A stretch of 30,907 nucleotides of DNA from Bacteroidales bacterium (GTDB taxonomy: Bacteria > Bacteroidota > Bacteroidia > Bacteroidales > UBA10428), in assembly GCA_030626465.1 (NCBI GenBank), contig DAOUOU010000004.1:1-30907 (forward strand). Reading direction: 5' to 3'. Each line of letters opens with the position of its first letter. Positions within the stretch are counted from its first letter, which is position 1. This document shows, piece by piece, positions 1-10,187 of this stretch. The position numbers were made by a program, and so were the translations under genes. A model generated the notes under the pieces. That model made no database searches. It worked only from the letters and a program-made list of their open reading frames with translations, and had not been told where the DNA came from.

Positions 1-3000
1 ATAGTAGCACAAGAGGGAACCATAAAAGGTACAGTGGCAGATGCTGAAGGCGAACCAATTATTGGCGCCAACATCTTTATTGAAGGTACTACACAAGGTA
101 CCGTGAGCGATATCGACGGTAATTTCACTTTACCAGATATATCAGCAGGTACGGTTGAGCTCTCTGCCAGTTTTATCGGCTACCTGAAAGAAACAAGAAG
201 CATAACTGTAACAGCTGACGGAACTGTTGAAGTATCATTTTTGCTTATACAAGATCTTCAACAATTGTCGGAGGTTGTTGTGATAGGTTATGGAGTACAA
301 AAGAAAAGTGACCTGACAGGGGCTGTTGCATCTGTGAGCAGTGAAGAAATCAATAAAGTACCTGCTCAGGATGTGAAGGAAGCTTTACAGGGACGTGCCG
401 CAGGGGTATATATCATTGCCAATACAGGTGCTCCCGGAGCGAATGTCGACGTGCGAATTCGTGGTATTAGTTCTATTAACAAAACGAATCCTCTCTGGAT
501 AGTAGATGGTGTTCCCGCCGATCCAAAGTCGGTAAACAATGCTGATATTGAATCAATTGAAATTTTAAAGGATGCATCAGCAGGTGCAATCTATGGTTCT
601 AGTGCTGCAAACGGCGTTATCCTCATCACAACAAAAAAGGGTCAGAGAGACAAAACCACCGTTGATTTTAATATGTATTATGGCTGGCAAAAGGCACATA
701 ATCTTTTAGAGGTTGCAAATGGTCCGCAATTTGGAAGATTGTATACGGAGTATGAAGCCATTGCAGGACGTCCCTCATTCACTTTTCCAAATCCCGATTC
801 ACTCCCGACCATCAATTACCAGGAAGAAATATTACGAACAGCTCCGATGAGTAGTTATGATCTGAGTGCATCTGGCGGAAACGAAAAATCGACATATTTT
901 CTGGGAATAGGCTATCTGAAACAGGAAGGTATATTAAAGAGAACCTCTTACGACAGGATTTCCATACGTATCAATTCAGATCATAAAGCCAATAAATGGC
1001 TCCGTATTGGAGAGAATTTTTCGTTTACACGCCAGTCTTTCAAAGGATTTGAGGAATGGAAATATTTTAATGAATACAATACACCTGTCCTGCCAGCAGT
1101 TCAATACCATTCATTTGTACCGGTATACGTAAATCCGGACGGTTCTGCTGCCACCGAGAAAAATGACACAACAAACTGGAGTGCAACACCTTTGGGTAAT
1201 ACATCCAATCCCGTTGCCAATATCGAACTGGAAAACAGGGAACAACAGACATATCTTGCCACAGCAACAGCTTTTGCTGTCATCGAACCGTTAAAAGGTT
1301 TGAGTTATGAAAACAGATTATCCGGAAATTTTAAGTTTACAAACGATGTTGATTTTTCGCCTGTATATTTCATCACTCCATCAAATAAAAATGATAATAG
1401 CAGAATATACAAAGCATCATCGACCAATACCGGATGGCTGTGGCAGCATATTCTGACTTATAACACATCACTTTTTAATGTACATAATATTCTGGTAATG
1501 GCTGGATTTGAAGCCGGATACAACAAATACGAAACCATGAATGCCGAACGTATGGACCTTGTTAATGAAACAAGGGAAATGTGGTACTTCAGGGCCAGTC
1601 TTAACAATGAATCTACCTCGCAATTCCCCGATGGATATGGGAACGAGAGTAGTGGTTATTCATATTTTGGTCGTATCAATTACGATTACAAAGGTACTTT
1701 CCTTGCACAGGGGAATCTTAGAAAAGACTATTCTTCAAAATTCGGACCAAATAACAGGTCTGGTTTATTCCCTTCCTTTTCAGTAGGGATCAAATTCTCC
1801 GAACTTGGCTTTATTAAAAACAAGCTTGGTTTTCTGAACTTTGGTAAAATAAGATATGGATGGGGTAAAGTCGGTAACAATGCAATTGCAGATTATGCCT
1901 ATTATGCTACTATTGCTACAGCACCAGTTTATATGTATTCTTTCGACAATACACCCACCACTTTAACCGGTGCCGCTTCCAACAAACTTGCCAATCCGGC
2001 AATTGCCTGGGAGGGTGTTGTTACCAGCAATTTAGGTCTTGACATGGGATTACTCAATAATAAATTATTTTTTACAGCTGATTACTTTATCAGGCAGAAT
2101 GACGAAATGTTAATGGACGTGACTCCTGCCAGTTATTATGGTTATATGGTCCGTTCCGGATCTGAAACACAGGAAGGAGGAGAATCAAGTCCCACATTGA
2201 ATATAGGTAAATTAGAGAACAGAGGTTTCGAGTTTACAGCTTCATGGAAGGATAATGCCGGCAAACTGGGTTATTCAATAAATGTTAATTTCACCTATAT
2301 AAAAACAAAAGCTGTTAAGATCGATCCGGATACTATTCCTGCTGGTCAGACAAAGGGTGTAGTTGGTACCCTGACAAAAACAATTTCAGGTCAATCCATT
2401 GGAGAATATTATGGCTTGCAAACCAATGGACTATTTAGCATGGCGGATGTAGCCACAGATGGCAATGGTGATCCTATCCTGGATGAAGATGGCAATTACC
2501 TTGTAGTGAATCAACCATACATTGTTGATGGAGAAGGCAACCGTGAATATGCTCAACCTAACGCACAACCTGGTGATTTTCGATTTGTTGATCTGAATGG
2601 TGATGGCATTCTTGATGGTGATGATTTTGGTCCAATTGGAAATCCTAATCCCAAATATATTTATGGATTGAACCTGGATTTTGAATACGGATGGTTTGAT
2701 CTGTCAATTTTCTTACAAGGAGTAGGAGGCAATAAGATCTTCAATTCTATAAAATACTACCTCTATAGTTTTGACGGACAATTTAACTGGGCCGTTGATT
2801 ATGAGGACAACCATTATCGTGAAGAGATCAGGGATGATGATGGCAATATTTTGTTTCCCGCCAATTATAATGCAGAATATCCCCGGATAGATCCCCGAAA
2901 TTCGAATCAGAACCTTTCAAGAATGTCTGATTTCTACATGGAAAGCGGTGCTTATCTGCGTCTTAAAAATCTGCAGCTGGGCATGACCCTTCCCAGGGAA

Positions 3001-3216
3001 TGGACAAGTAAGGCAGGTATTGAACGATGCAGGTTCTATGTAAGTGGTAAAAACCTCATTACTATAACGAAGTACACAGGATTTGATCCCGAAGTGGGCT
3101 CAAATATTGATCCGGATGCTTCATCCAATACAAACAACCTGCTTGTACAGGGGCTTGATAAAGGAGCTTATCCGCCGGCCAGAATGTTTTCGGTAGGACT
3201 TAATGTTACTTTTTAA
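1..3216 (+). CDS. SusC-like TonB-dependent outer-membrane transporter (5' end missing)
   Basis: The reading frame is open from base 1, so the gene starts upstream of the window. The GTG at 34 lies inside the first domain and is not the start. The visible 1071 residues begin with the end of a signal peptide (VAQEG), then a carboxypeptidase-regulatory-like domain (GTVADAEGEPIIGANIFIEG, about residues 8-90). A TonB-box/plug region with the SusC hallmark VVVIGYGVQKKSDLTGAV follows, then LQGRAAGVYI and IRGISSIN, and a long beta-barrel ending in an aromatic C-terminus (SVGLNVTF). SusC proteins import oligosaccharides across the outer membrane using TonB energy, capped by a SusD lipoprotein. The SusD gene starts 18 bases downstream, so both are co-transcribed. 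The neighbouring epimerase and beta-mannosidase suggest a beta-manno-oligosaccharide substrate; that is inference from context. Confidence 0.96.
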   Translation: MVAQEGTIKGTVADAEGEPIIGANIFIEGTTQGTVSDIDGNFTLPDISAGTVELSASFIGYLKETRSITVTADGTVEVSFLLIQDLQQLSEVVVIGYGVQKKSDLTGAVASVSSEEINKVPAQDVKEALQGRAAGVYIIANTGAPGANVDVRIRGISSINKTNPLWIVDGVPADPKSVNNADIESIEILKDASAGAIYGSSAANGVILITTKKGQRDKTTVDFNMYYGWQKAHNLLEVANGPQFGRLYTEYEAIAGRPSFTFPNPDSLPTINYQEEILRTAPMSSYDLSASGGNEKSTYFLGIGYLKQEGILKRTSYDRISIRINSDHKANKWLRIGENFSFTRQSFKGFEEWKYFNEYNTPVLPAVQYHSFVPVYVNPDGSAATEKNDTTNWSATPLGNTSNPVANIELENREQQTYLATATAFAVIEPLKGLSYENRLSGNFKFTNDVDFSPVYFITPSNKNDNSRIYKASSTNTGWLWQHILTYNTSLFNVHNILVMAGFEAGYNKYETMNAERMDLVNETREMWYFRASLNNESTSQFPDGYGNESSGYSYFGRINYDYKGTFLAQGNLRKDYSSKFGPNNRSGLFPSFSVGIKFSELGFIKNKLGFLNFGKIRYGWGKVGNNAIADYAYYATIATAPVYMYSFDNTPTTLTGAASNKLANPAIAWEGVVTSNLGLDMGLLNNKLFFTADYFIRQNDEMLMDVTPASYYGYMVRSGSETQEGGESSPTLNIGKLENRGFEFTASWKDNAGKLGYSINVNFTYIKTKAVKIDPDTIPAGQTKGVVGTLTKTISGQSIGEYYGLQTNGLFSMADVATDGNGDPILDEDGNYLVVNQPYIVDGEGNREYAQPNAQPGDFRFVDLNGDGILDGDDFGPIGNPNPKYIYGLNLDFEYGWFDLSIFLQGVGGNKIFNSIKYYLYSFDGQFNWAVDYEDNHYREEIRDDDGNILFPANYNAEYPRIDPRNSNQNLSRMSDFYMESGAYLRLKNLQLGMTLPREWTSKAGIERCRFYVSGKNLITITKYTGFDPEVGSNIDPDASSNTNNLLVQGLDKGAYPPARMFSVGLNVTF

Positions 3217-3234
3217 TGTGCCAATTTAAAGAAT

Positions 3235-4974
3235 ATGACAATGAAAATATTTAGAAAAAAGTATATAAGCTTAATTACAATTCTTATACTATCATTGAGT
3301 TGTAGTGAAGATTTTCTTGAAAGAAAACCTATTGCACTTCAAACTGAGGAATCCTTTTATGATAGTTTTGAAGCGCTTGACCTTACTGCTACCGCAGCAT
3401 ATGGTATGTTATGTTCCCGCGATATTTTCGATATATTTTATATTCTGGCTCATGGCAGCGTTCCATCTGACGATACGGAATGCGGTGGTGAGAACACTGC
3501 TGACTGGCCTGAAATTCAGAATATCGATAGAATGATTCATACTACAAATGATGAACGGGTGTTTATTACATGGGGCTACTATTATAAAGGTATTCGTATA
3601 GCCAATGATTTTATTTTCAGGGTAGAAGATGTGGTGGCAAATGATCCGACCGCAGATCCTGATGTTGTCAATCAACGTATTGCTGAGATGTTATTCTTAC
3701 GTGCTTTCTATCATTTTCTGCTGACACAGACATTTGGAGGTGTACCCATTGCTGATCAGATGTCAGATCCGTCTATGCCTCACCCTTCAAGAGCTACTAT
3801 AAAAGAAGTCTATGATGTGATCGAAGCAGATCTGAAAGCTGCAATTCCTTACCTTCCCGAAAAAAGCCAGCTTCCCCCTGATGAAATTGGCCGGGCAACA
3901 AAAGGGGCCGCACGGGCACTTCTGGCAAAAATGTTGTTGTTTGAATCATCTTACGCCATGAATTATTCAGGCGATGAGCGTTTTGGCGCCTGCACCGAAC
4001 GCTGGAGTGAAGCTTTACAGTATGCTGATGAAGTAATAAATTCAGGCCAGTATGAACTTGTAGGAATTAACGGTGAGAGGTATGATTCCTGGAGAGATGC
4101 AACAAACGGAGTTGGTGGTTACAGATGGATCTTTACACTTGATGCCGACAATAGTGCCGAAGGTATCTGGGAAATTCAAAATGTTATGGACCTGCAGGGA
4201 TGGACAGAATCTCGTGGTACATACTGGACTACATACACAGCTATCCGGTTTTATCATAATAATTCAAATCCGACTCAGTCAAAAACTGCAGGAGGCTGGA
4301 GTTTTAATCTCCCAACCTATTATTTGATCGATGCATTTGGTAATAATGATGTTAGAGAAACCGGTCTTAACTCAACTCCGGTTGATCCCAGGCTAGATCC
4401 CCGCTTTACCACAACGATTGGTGAACCCGGAGATACGGTTTATCTCTTTGACAGTGATGATGGTTATGGCTGGTACAACATGAGTTTCGAAAATCTTCCT
4501 ACTAATACAATCAGCCGCAAATACGAATGTTCGCCTGAAGAATACTGGGATCAACGAACAAATGATAACGAAGGCCCGATGAATCTGCGACAAATTCGAT
4601 ATGCAGATGTTGTCCTTATGGCTGCAGAAGCTGCTTATGGAACGGGCGATCTTACTGCTGCTCTGGATTATATAAACATGGTAAGAACACGTGCCCGAAT
4701 GTCTGGTAATACAGTATATCCTGAGAACTTATCAGCTATTTCATTCGAAGATATTGTTCATGAACGCAGGTTAGAACTGGCGATGGAAGGCCATCGTTTC
4801 TTCGATCTGGTTCGCTGGGGTCTGGCAGACGAATTTATAGGTGAAACAAACCTCGCTGTTTATCCCGGATTTGTTGTGGATTTTGTACCCGGGAAACACG
4901 AGTTTTTCCCGATTCCGCTGACTGAAGTTCAGTTAAGTCTGGGAGCCCTTGAACAGTATACTGCCTGGAGATAA
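3235..4974 (+). CDS. SusD/RagB-like starch-binding outer-membrane lipoprotein
   Basis: This protein of 579 residues is of normal SusD length. It opens with a basic N-terminus, a hydrophobic stretch and a lipidation cysteine at residue 23 (LSLSC), followed at once by acidic residues (SED), a pattern fitting surface-exposed Bacteroidota lipoproteins. The C-terminal half shows the SusD signature: the NMVRTRARM segment, then the conserved VHERRLELAMEGHRFFDLVR block, and an ending of the FFPIPLTEVQ type. It should sit over the SusC barrel on the cell surface and bind the glycan. ATG codons at 3235 and 3241 are both usable and give nearly the same signal peptide. The gene follows SusC by 18 bases and is closed by a strong hairpin terminator, so the SusCD pair probably ends its own transcript. 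Confidence 0.96.
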   Translation: MTMKIFRKKYISLITILILSLSCSEDFLERKPIALQTEESFYDSFEALDLTATAAYGMLCSRDIFDIFYILAHGSVPSDDTECGGENTADWPEIQNIDRMIHTTNDERVFITWGYYYKGIRIANDFIFRVEDVVANDPTADPDVVNQRIAEMLFLRAFYHFLLTQTFGGVPIADQMSDPSMPHPSRATIKEVYDVIEADLKAAIPYLPEKSQLPPDEIGRATKGAARALLAKMLLFESSYAMNYSGDERFGACTERWSEALQYADEVINSGQYELVGINGERYDSWRDATNGVGGYRWIFTLDADNSAEGIWEIQNVMDLQGWTESRGTYWTTYTAIRFYHNNSNPTQSKTAGGWSFNLPTYYLIDAFGNNDVRETGLNSTPVDPRLDPRFTTTIGEPGDTVYLFDSDDGYGWYNMSFENLPTNTISRKYECSPEEYWDQRTNDNEGPMNLRQIRYADVVLMAAEAAYGTGDLTAALDYINMVRTRARMSGNTVYPENLSAISFEDIVHERRLELAMEGHRFFDLVRWGLADEFIGETNLAVYPGFVVDFVPGKHEFFPIPLTEVQLSLGALEQYTAWR

Positions 4975-5001
4975 AGAAATACATATCCTGAGATCTTATA
5001 T

Positions 5002-5037
5002 GGGAGACATTTTTATGTCTCCCTTATTTTTATTTTA
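5002..5037 (+). terminator. Intrinsic terminator after SusD
   Basis: A perfect 9-bp stem, GGGAGACAT (5002-5010) with ATGTCTCCC (5015-5023), closes a TTTT loop and is followed by a T-rich tract (TTATTTTTATTTT). It lies 27 bases after the SusD stop. It separates SusCD from the epimerase-mannosidase-MFS genes, although partial read-through is possible. Confidence 0.9.
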
Positions 5038-5075
5038 AAAGCAGATAATTTCTGAACGCAATCAGGAATTTTATC

Positions 5076-5084
5076 TAACTTTTG
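5076..5084 (+). promoter_or_regulatory. Weak candidate -7 element for the epimerase operon
   Basis: TAACTTTTG resembles the Bacteroidota -7 consensus TAnnTTTG with one extra base. It lies about 40 bases before the epimerase start and just after the SusD terminator, where a new promoter would be expected. No TTTG -33 box is visible at the usual distance. Confidence 0.35.
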
Positions 5085-5123
5085 TTATTTTCCATGTTTT
5101 AAAATCTGCATCGATTAATCATT

Positions 5124-6341
5124 ATGAGCATTGAAGAAAAAAGTAGATTAGAATACCTTGGTGAATTTGCTGTTGAACAGCTTTCAAAATACATCATGCC
5201 CTTCTGGAGAAAATATGCAGTTGATGAAGAACTGGGTGGCTTTTACGGTCATATCAATCACGATATGTCTATTGATCATAATGCTGTAAAAGGCCTTGTT
5301 CTCAATGCACGAATACTCTGGACCTTCTCGGCAGTCTACAAAAAATTTAAGAACAAGAAGGATCTGGATCTGGCAAAACGTGCATACGATTATATATCAA
5401 AGCATTTTTACGATAAAGATTTTGGAGGATATTACTGGTCCCTGACTCCGGAGGGATCTCCGGCGGAAACAAAAAAACAGATTTATGCCCAGGCATTTAC
5501 CGTTTATGCCTTCAGCGAATACTACAAAATAACCAGTAATCCTGAAATCTTAAAGAAAGCTATTGAACTTTTCCGGCTTATTGAAGAGTATTCATTTGAC
5601 CCTGAAAGAAACGGATATGTTGAGGCATGTACCCGCGGGTGGAAAGAAATCGGCGATCTGCGATTAAGTCCGAAGGATATGAACGAAAAGAAGTCGATGA
5701 ATACACACCTTCATGTGCTCGAAGCTTATACCAATCTCTACACTGTATGGAAAGATGCATTCCTGAAAAAACAACTTGAAAATCTTATCGGGATCTTTGT
5801 TGCACATATTGTCAACAAAGAAGATTTTCATCTGGAACTATTCTTTGACGAAGACTGGAATTCAAAATCCACACTTTTCTCTTACGGACATGATATAGAA
5901 GCGAGCTGGCTGCTGCACGAAGCTGCACTGGTCTCAGGGAATAAAAACCTGATCAGGAATATTGAAGAATTAAGTGTTCGGATAGCAAATGCAGCAAAAC
6001 TGGGGATCTTTCAAAACAAAGCCCTGTTGTATGAAGACGACAGAGCAGGCAGGCACAGCGATCACGAATTTGAATGGTGGGCACAGGCTGAAGCAGTAGT
6101 TGGCTTTTTAAATGCATATGCAATTACCCTCAATGAGGCATATATTGAATATGCCTGTTCTATTGCCAGGTTCATTGAAGAGTATGTTGTGGATAAGAAG
6201 AATGGCGAATGGTACTTCAGGGTCGATCTGGAAGGAAAAGCCATTGCAAGCCATGAAAAAGCAGGATTCTGGAAATGCCCCTATCATAATGCCAGGGCAT
6301 GCCTCGAAATATTGCACAGAAAAAATATTTTAAACTCGTAA
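5124..6341 (+). CDS. AGE-family 2-epimerase, cellobiose/mannobiose 2-epimerase type
   Basis: This 405-residue protein has no signal peptide and should be cytoplasmic. It belongs to the N-acylglucosamine 2-epimerase superfamily, an (alpha/alpha)6 barrel. Landmarks match cellobiose 2-epimerases: GGFYGHI near the start, MNTHLHVLEAY with His197, SYGHDIEASWL with His256, EFEWWAQAEAVVGF, and WKCPYHNARACLEIL with His388. Those three histidines correspond to the catalytic set known in the family. Such enzymes turn the reducing-end glucose or mannose of beta-1,4-disaccharides into its C2 epimer; in Bacteroides mannan loci they convert mannobiose to mannosyl-glucose for a GH130 phosphorylase, which is not seen here. 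A related alternative is mannose 2-epimerase acting on the free sugar. It leads an operon with the beta-mannosidase, 10 bases downstream. Confidence 0.88.
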   Translation: MSIEEKSRLEYLGEFAVEQLSKYIMPFWRKYAVDEELGGFYGHINHDMSIDHNAVKGLVLNARILWTFSAVYKKFKNKKDLDLAKRAYDYISKHFYDKDFGGYYWSLTPEGSPAETKKQIYAQAFTVYAFSEYYKITSNPEILKKAIELFRLIEEYSFDPERNGYVEACTRGWKEIGDLRLSPKDMNEKKSMNTHLHVLEAYTNLYTVWKDAFLKKQLENLIGIFVAHIVNKEDFHLELFFDEDWNSKSTLFSYGHDIEASWLLHEAALVSGNKNLIRNIEELSVRIANAAKLGIFQNKALLYEDDRAGRHSDHEFEWWAQAEAVVGFLNAYAITLNEAYIEYACSIARFIEEYVVDKKNGEWYFRVDLEGKAIASHEKAGFWKCPYHNARACLEILHRKNILNS

Positions 6342-6351
6342 TCTATTCATT

Positions 6352-8964
6352 ATGAAAAGACTTGCTTATATCTATTGTTTACTCATGATTCCTGTTGCTT
6401 TTGTTTTCTACTCTTGCAACAAGATAAAAGCGTACGATGTAAAAACGGTTATCGATCTGAACGAAGGATGGACATTCCAAATGAAAGGTGATACAGCATG
6501 GTTACCGGCACACGTACCCGGTTGCGTGCATACTGATCTGCTCAGCAATAACAAAATCCCTGATCCTTTCTATCGTGCTAATGAAAAAGCATTGCAGTGG
6601 ATCGACAAGGAAGACTGGATCTATTCCTGCGAGTTTGAGCTGGACAAAGAACAAATTGACCACAAACAGATTGATCTGGTGTTTGAGGGACTTGATACGT
6701 ATGCAAAGGTGTACCTCAATGATAAACCAGTTCTGCAAGCCGATAACATGTTCAGAACCTGGCGAACTGATATAACAGATCTGCTAATGGAGGGAACTAA
6801 TCATCTCAAAATAGAGTTTGTATCTGCTATTACTGTTGGATTGGAAAAACTGGAAGCATTGGGATACGGTCTTCCTGCCGTGAACGATCAGTCGGAAAAC
6901 GGGGGACTGGGAAATAAACGAGTAAGCATCTTTACGAGGAAAGCCCCTTATCATTTTGGCTGGGACTGGGGTCCGCGCTTCGTTACTTCAGGAATCTGGA
7001 GGCCTGTAAAACTAATAATGACTGATCATGCCGAGATACTAAACACACATTTTAAGCAGGTTTATATAACCAGAGAAGAGGCAAACATCGACGCTGTCGT
7101 TGAAGTAAAAACTCCGGAAGCAGGAAACTATCGCATAAGCATTCAGTCTGATAACAATTCTAAAACTTATATTTCGAATGCATTTGATCTTGAAGAAGGT
7201 CCAAATACCCTTGTCCTGCCATTCCTGATCAAAGATCCCAAACTATGGTGGCCCAATGGAATGGGCGATCAAAACCTCTATAAGTTTAAAACATTGCTGA
7301 GTAAAAACAATACCCTCACAGATTCCCTGTCAGAAACAATTGGCATCCGCTCAATTGAGCTTGTTCGTAAACCCGATACTGCGGGTGCAAGTTTTTATTT
7401 CAGGGTCAACGGAAAGGCTGTCTTTGCCAAAGGAGCAAATTATATCCCTAATGATAACTTTCTCGCAAGAGTTAGCGATGAAAAATACGAGAGCATTATA
7501 AGTTCCGCTGCAGAAGCAAACATGAACATGATCAGGGTTTGGGGGGGTGGTATTTATGAAAATGATATCTTCTATGATCTCTGCGATAAGTATGGTCTTA
7601 TGGTTTGGCAGGATTTTATGTTTGCCTGCAGCATGTACCCCGGAGATCATACTTTCCTTGAAAATGTCAGGCAGGAAGCCATCGATAATGTAAAACGTCT
7701 GCGAAACCACGCATCTCTTGCCTTGTGGTGCGGGAACAACGAAATAGATGTGGCATGGTGCGAAGGCAACACTGATTGCGGCTGGCGCTGGAAAGAAAAG
7801 TATACAAAGAAGCAGAAAAAATATATCTGGCATAGTTACGATACTCTTTTTCACAACATTTTGCCCGACGTTGTTGAGCAATACGACGGAATCCTTGAAT
7901 ACTGGCCGTCATCACCCCAGGCAGACTGGGGTGTTCATGCCAGCTATGAAAGCACTTCGGGCGACAGGCATTTCTGGGGTGTCTGGCACGGGAAACTGCC
8001 CTTCAGTGCTTTTTATGAAAATGTGGGCCGCTTTATGAGCGAGTACGGATTTCAATCCTTCCCCTCCATGCCCAGCATAAAGAAATTTACATTACCGGAA
8101 GACCGGGATGTGCTCTCTGATGTAATGCTCTCTCATCAACGAAGCGGAAGAGGGAACAGCCTGATCTTAAAGTATATGAAGGACCTCTATCCTGTTCCCA
8201 AAGAATTTGAAAAGCTATTGTACCTGGGACAAGTTTTACAGGCTGAAGGCATCAAACAGGCCATTCATGCACACCGGGCTAATAAACCCTACTGCATGGG
8301 CACACTGTACTGGCAGTTAAATGATTGCTGGCCGGCAGCATCATGGTCGAGCATAGATTATTATACCTCGTGGAAAGCTTTGCATTACTTTGCCAGAAAA
8401 GCTTACCAACCTGTAATTCTGGCTTTTATCCCCGATGATGAAAAGATTATTATCTCTGTGTGTAGTGATTCTGAGCAGGAACAAACTGTGCAGCTGAGCT
8501 ATGCAATAAAAAATTTCAAGGGTGAAGTGCTCGAAGAACATACCCTAGATACAGAACTAAACCCGGAGAGATCGGTAATTGCAGCTACGATAGATAAAAA
8601 AACAATGGCCCGGAATTACAATACAAAAGAAATTTTTCTCGAAGCCCGGCTTGCGGATAGCAAGAAAGTTATTGCCCGCGAGTTGTACTTCGCCGATGTG
8701 CCTAAAAATCTGCATTTGCCTGAAGTTACCCTGGAATCAACTATTCAAAAATCAGGTGATGAGCTTTCTGTAGAACTTGCAAGCGATAAGCTGGTAAGAA
8801 ATGTCTATCTGTATTTCGAGGGTTGCAACACACAGTTCTCGGATAATTATTTTGACCTCCTTCCCGGAGAAAAAACAACTGTTTCCTGCAAAATAAGCGA
8901 AGAAATCAAAGTTGAAGAAAAAGAACTGCTGATCATTTCCCTGAATGATATTCTTAATCCTTAA
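6352..8964 (+). CDS. GH2 beta-mannosidase, predicted lipoprotein
   Basis: This 870-residue protein has the normal length and layout of GH2 beta-mannosidases: an N-terminal jelly-roll sugar-binding domain (WTFQMKGDTAWLPAHVPGCVHTDLL), Ig-like domains, then a TIM barrel. The VPG.VH.DL motif and PYHFGWDWGPRF are typical of beta-mannosidases rather than beta-galactosidases. The acid/base glutamate is E464 in WCGNNEID and the nucleophile is E564 in FMSEYGFQSFPS. The N-terminus has a signal peptide with a cysteine at residue 22 (FVFYSC), so a membrane-anchored, exported enzyme is likely; the lipobox is not canonical. It removes terminal beta-1,4-mannose from manno-oligosaccharides (or from N-glycan core Man-GlcNAc). 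It lies between the epimerase and MFS transporter genes in one operon. Confidence 0.93.
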   Translation: MKRLAYIYCLLMIPVAFVFYSCNKIKAYDVKTVIDLNEGWTFQMKGDTAWLPAHVPGCVHTDLLSNNKIPDPFYRANEKALQWIDKEDWIYSCEFELDKEQIDHKQIDLVFEGLDTYAKVYLNDKPVLQADNMFRTWRTDITDLLMEGTNHLKIEFVSAITVGLEKLEALGYGLPAVNDQSENGGLGNKRVSIFTRKAPYHFGWDWGPRFVTSGIWRPVKLIMTDHAEILNTHFKQVYITREEANIDAVVEVKTPEAGNYRISIQSDNNSKTYISNAFDLEEGPNTLVLPFLIKDPKLWWPNGMGDQNLYKFKTLLSKNNTLTDSLSETIGIRSIELVRKPDTAGASFYFRVNGKAVFAKGANYIPNDNFLARVSDEKYESIISSAAEANMNMIRVWGGGIYENDIFYDLCDKYGLMVWQDFMFACSMYPGDHTFLENVRQEAIDNVKRLRNHASLALWCGNNEIDVAWCEGNTDCGWRWKEKYTKKQKKYIWHSYDTLFHNILPDVVEQYDGILEYWPSSPQADWGVHASYESTSGDRHFWGVWHGKLPFSAFYENVGRFMSEYGFQSFPSMPSIKKFTLPEDRDVLSDVMLSHQRSGRGNSLILKYMKDLYPVPKEFEKLLYLGQVLQAEGIKQAIHAHRANKPYCMGTLYWQLNDCWPAASWSSIDYYTSWKALHYFARKAYQPVILAFIPDDEKIIISVCSDSEQEQTVQLSYAIKNFKGEVLEEHTLDTELNPERSVIAATIDKKTMARNYNTKEIFLEARLADSKKVIARELYFADVPKNLHLPEVTLESTIQKSGDELSVELASDKLVRNVYLYFEGCNTQFSDNYFDLLPGEKTTVSCKISEEIKVEEKELLIISLNDILNP

Positions 8965-8981
8965 TCATATATACCATAGTT

Positions 8982-10127
8982 ATGAAATCATTTCTTAAAG
9001 TACTTCCTGTTTTTGTTGCCTTTTATTGCATGGGGTTTGTAGATATTGTCGGAACTGCCGTTAATTATGCTTCCAAAGATTTTAACCTTACCAATTCCAC
9101 CATGCAATTTCTCACCTCAATGATCTTTATCTGGTTCTTTGTATTTTCCATACCTGCCGGAATACTCCAGGACAGGTTAGGCAAGAAAACCATGGTGATC
9201 GTTGCCCTGCTTATCACTACCCTGGCCATGGTCATGCCCTTTATTCTCTACAATTATTTTGTATTGATGACCGGACTGGCATTGATGGGTATTGGCAACA
9301 CAGTAATACAGGTTTCGCTCAACCCGCTTTTGTATAATGTTTCATCGAAAGGTAACTATTCAAGCAATATGTCCTTATCGCAATTTATAAAATCGACTGC
9401 TGCTTTTTTAGGTCCCATGATTACCGTATTCTTCATCAGAAAGATGGGAGACTGGCGGTTTATATTCCTTGTATATGGATGTCTGTCGGTTCTCTCAGGT
9501 GTATGGTTGTATTTTACTTCTGTGGAAGAGAGCCAGAAAAAGGAACAACCGGCAAGTTTTGGATCCTGCTTTAAATTGTTTGGCAATACCTATATACTTC
9601 TAATGGTACTGGGCATATTCATTGTTGTTGGTCTTGATGTTGGAATGAATACCGGTATCCCTAATGTATTAAAGCAGTATAGCCTGACACATGAGGAAGC
9701 TATCAAAGGAATCAGTCTGTATTTTATTGCCTTAATGGCTTCACGGTTCCTGGGAGCAATACTATTGAAAAAACTCTTCACTTCTTATTTCCTTATTGTA
9801 TCCGCAATAATCACATTAGCTGGATTATTAATATTGATATTTAGCAATACGGTTTTATGGGCAGGAATTGCTATTGTAATTGTTGCAACTGGCTCTGCTA
9901 ACATTTTTCCACTTATATTTTCTTTGAGTATAGAGAAGTATCCTGAAAAATCTAACGAGATCTCTGCGCTGATGATCATGGCCATTTCGGGCGGTGCGGT
10001 ATTCCCTGTACTTATGGGAGTTTTTACGGAGAATTTCAGTGTAAAGGCAGGTATTGTATTCCTTCTGGTTATATCGCTCTACCTGGGATTTGTGAGTATC
10101 TGGAATGTATCAAAAAACAAATACTGA
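8982..10127 (+). CDS. MFS sugar transporter (FucP/FHS-like)
   Basis: This 381-residue, very hydrophobic protein shows about 12 predicted membrane helices. The MFS loop motif is visible between helices 2 and 3 (GILQDRLGKKTM), with the N-terminal half continuing into GIGNTVIQVSLNPLLYNVS. That NP-containing helix and overall length resemble the fucose/glucose/GlcNAc-type symporters of Bacteroidota. It begins 17 bases after the beta-mannosidase stop and ends the operon. The context suggests uptake of mannose or short manno-oligosaccharides across the inner membrane; the exact substrate cannot be read from the sequence. A structured, T-tailed region follows the stop and probably terminates transcription. 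Confidence 0.88.
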   Translation: MKSFLKVLPVFVAFYCMGFVDIVGTAVNYASKDFNLTNSTMQFLTSMIFIWFFVFSIPAGILQDRLGKKTMVIVALLITTLAMVMPFILYNYFVLMTGLALMGIGNTVIQVSLNPLLYNVSSKGNYSSNMSLSQFIKSTAAFLGPMITVFFIRKMGDWRFIFLVYGCLSVLSGVWLYFTSVEESQKKEQPASFGSCFKLFGNTYILLMVLGIFIVVGLDVGMNTGIPNVLKQYSLTHEEAIKGISLYFIALMASRFLGAILLKKLFTSYFLIVSAIITLAGLLILIFSNTVLWAGIAIVIVATGSANIFPLIFSLSIEKYPEKSNEISALMIMAISGGAVFPVLMGVFTENFSVKAGIVFLLVISLYLGFVSIWNVSKNKY

Positions 10128-10187
10128 TCAGCAGAGTACTGAAAAGACATAGAAGTACAAAATCATATCAACAGTTACGCAGACTTG

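Noticed and set aside
7351..7881. A 176-codon open frame on the minus strand inside the beta-mannosidase gene
   Set aside because: It is wholly antisense to a well-supported catalytic domain, has no recognisable motifs and no promoter; it is a by-product of codon use.
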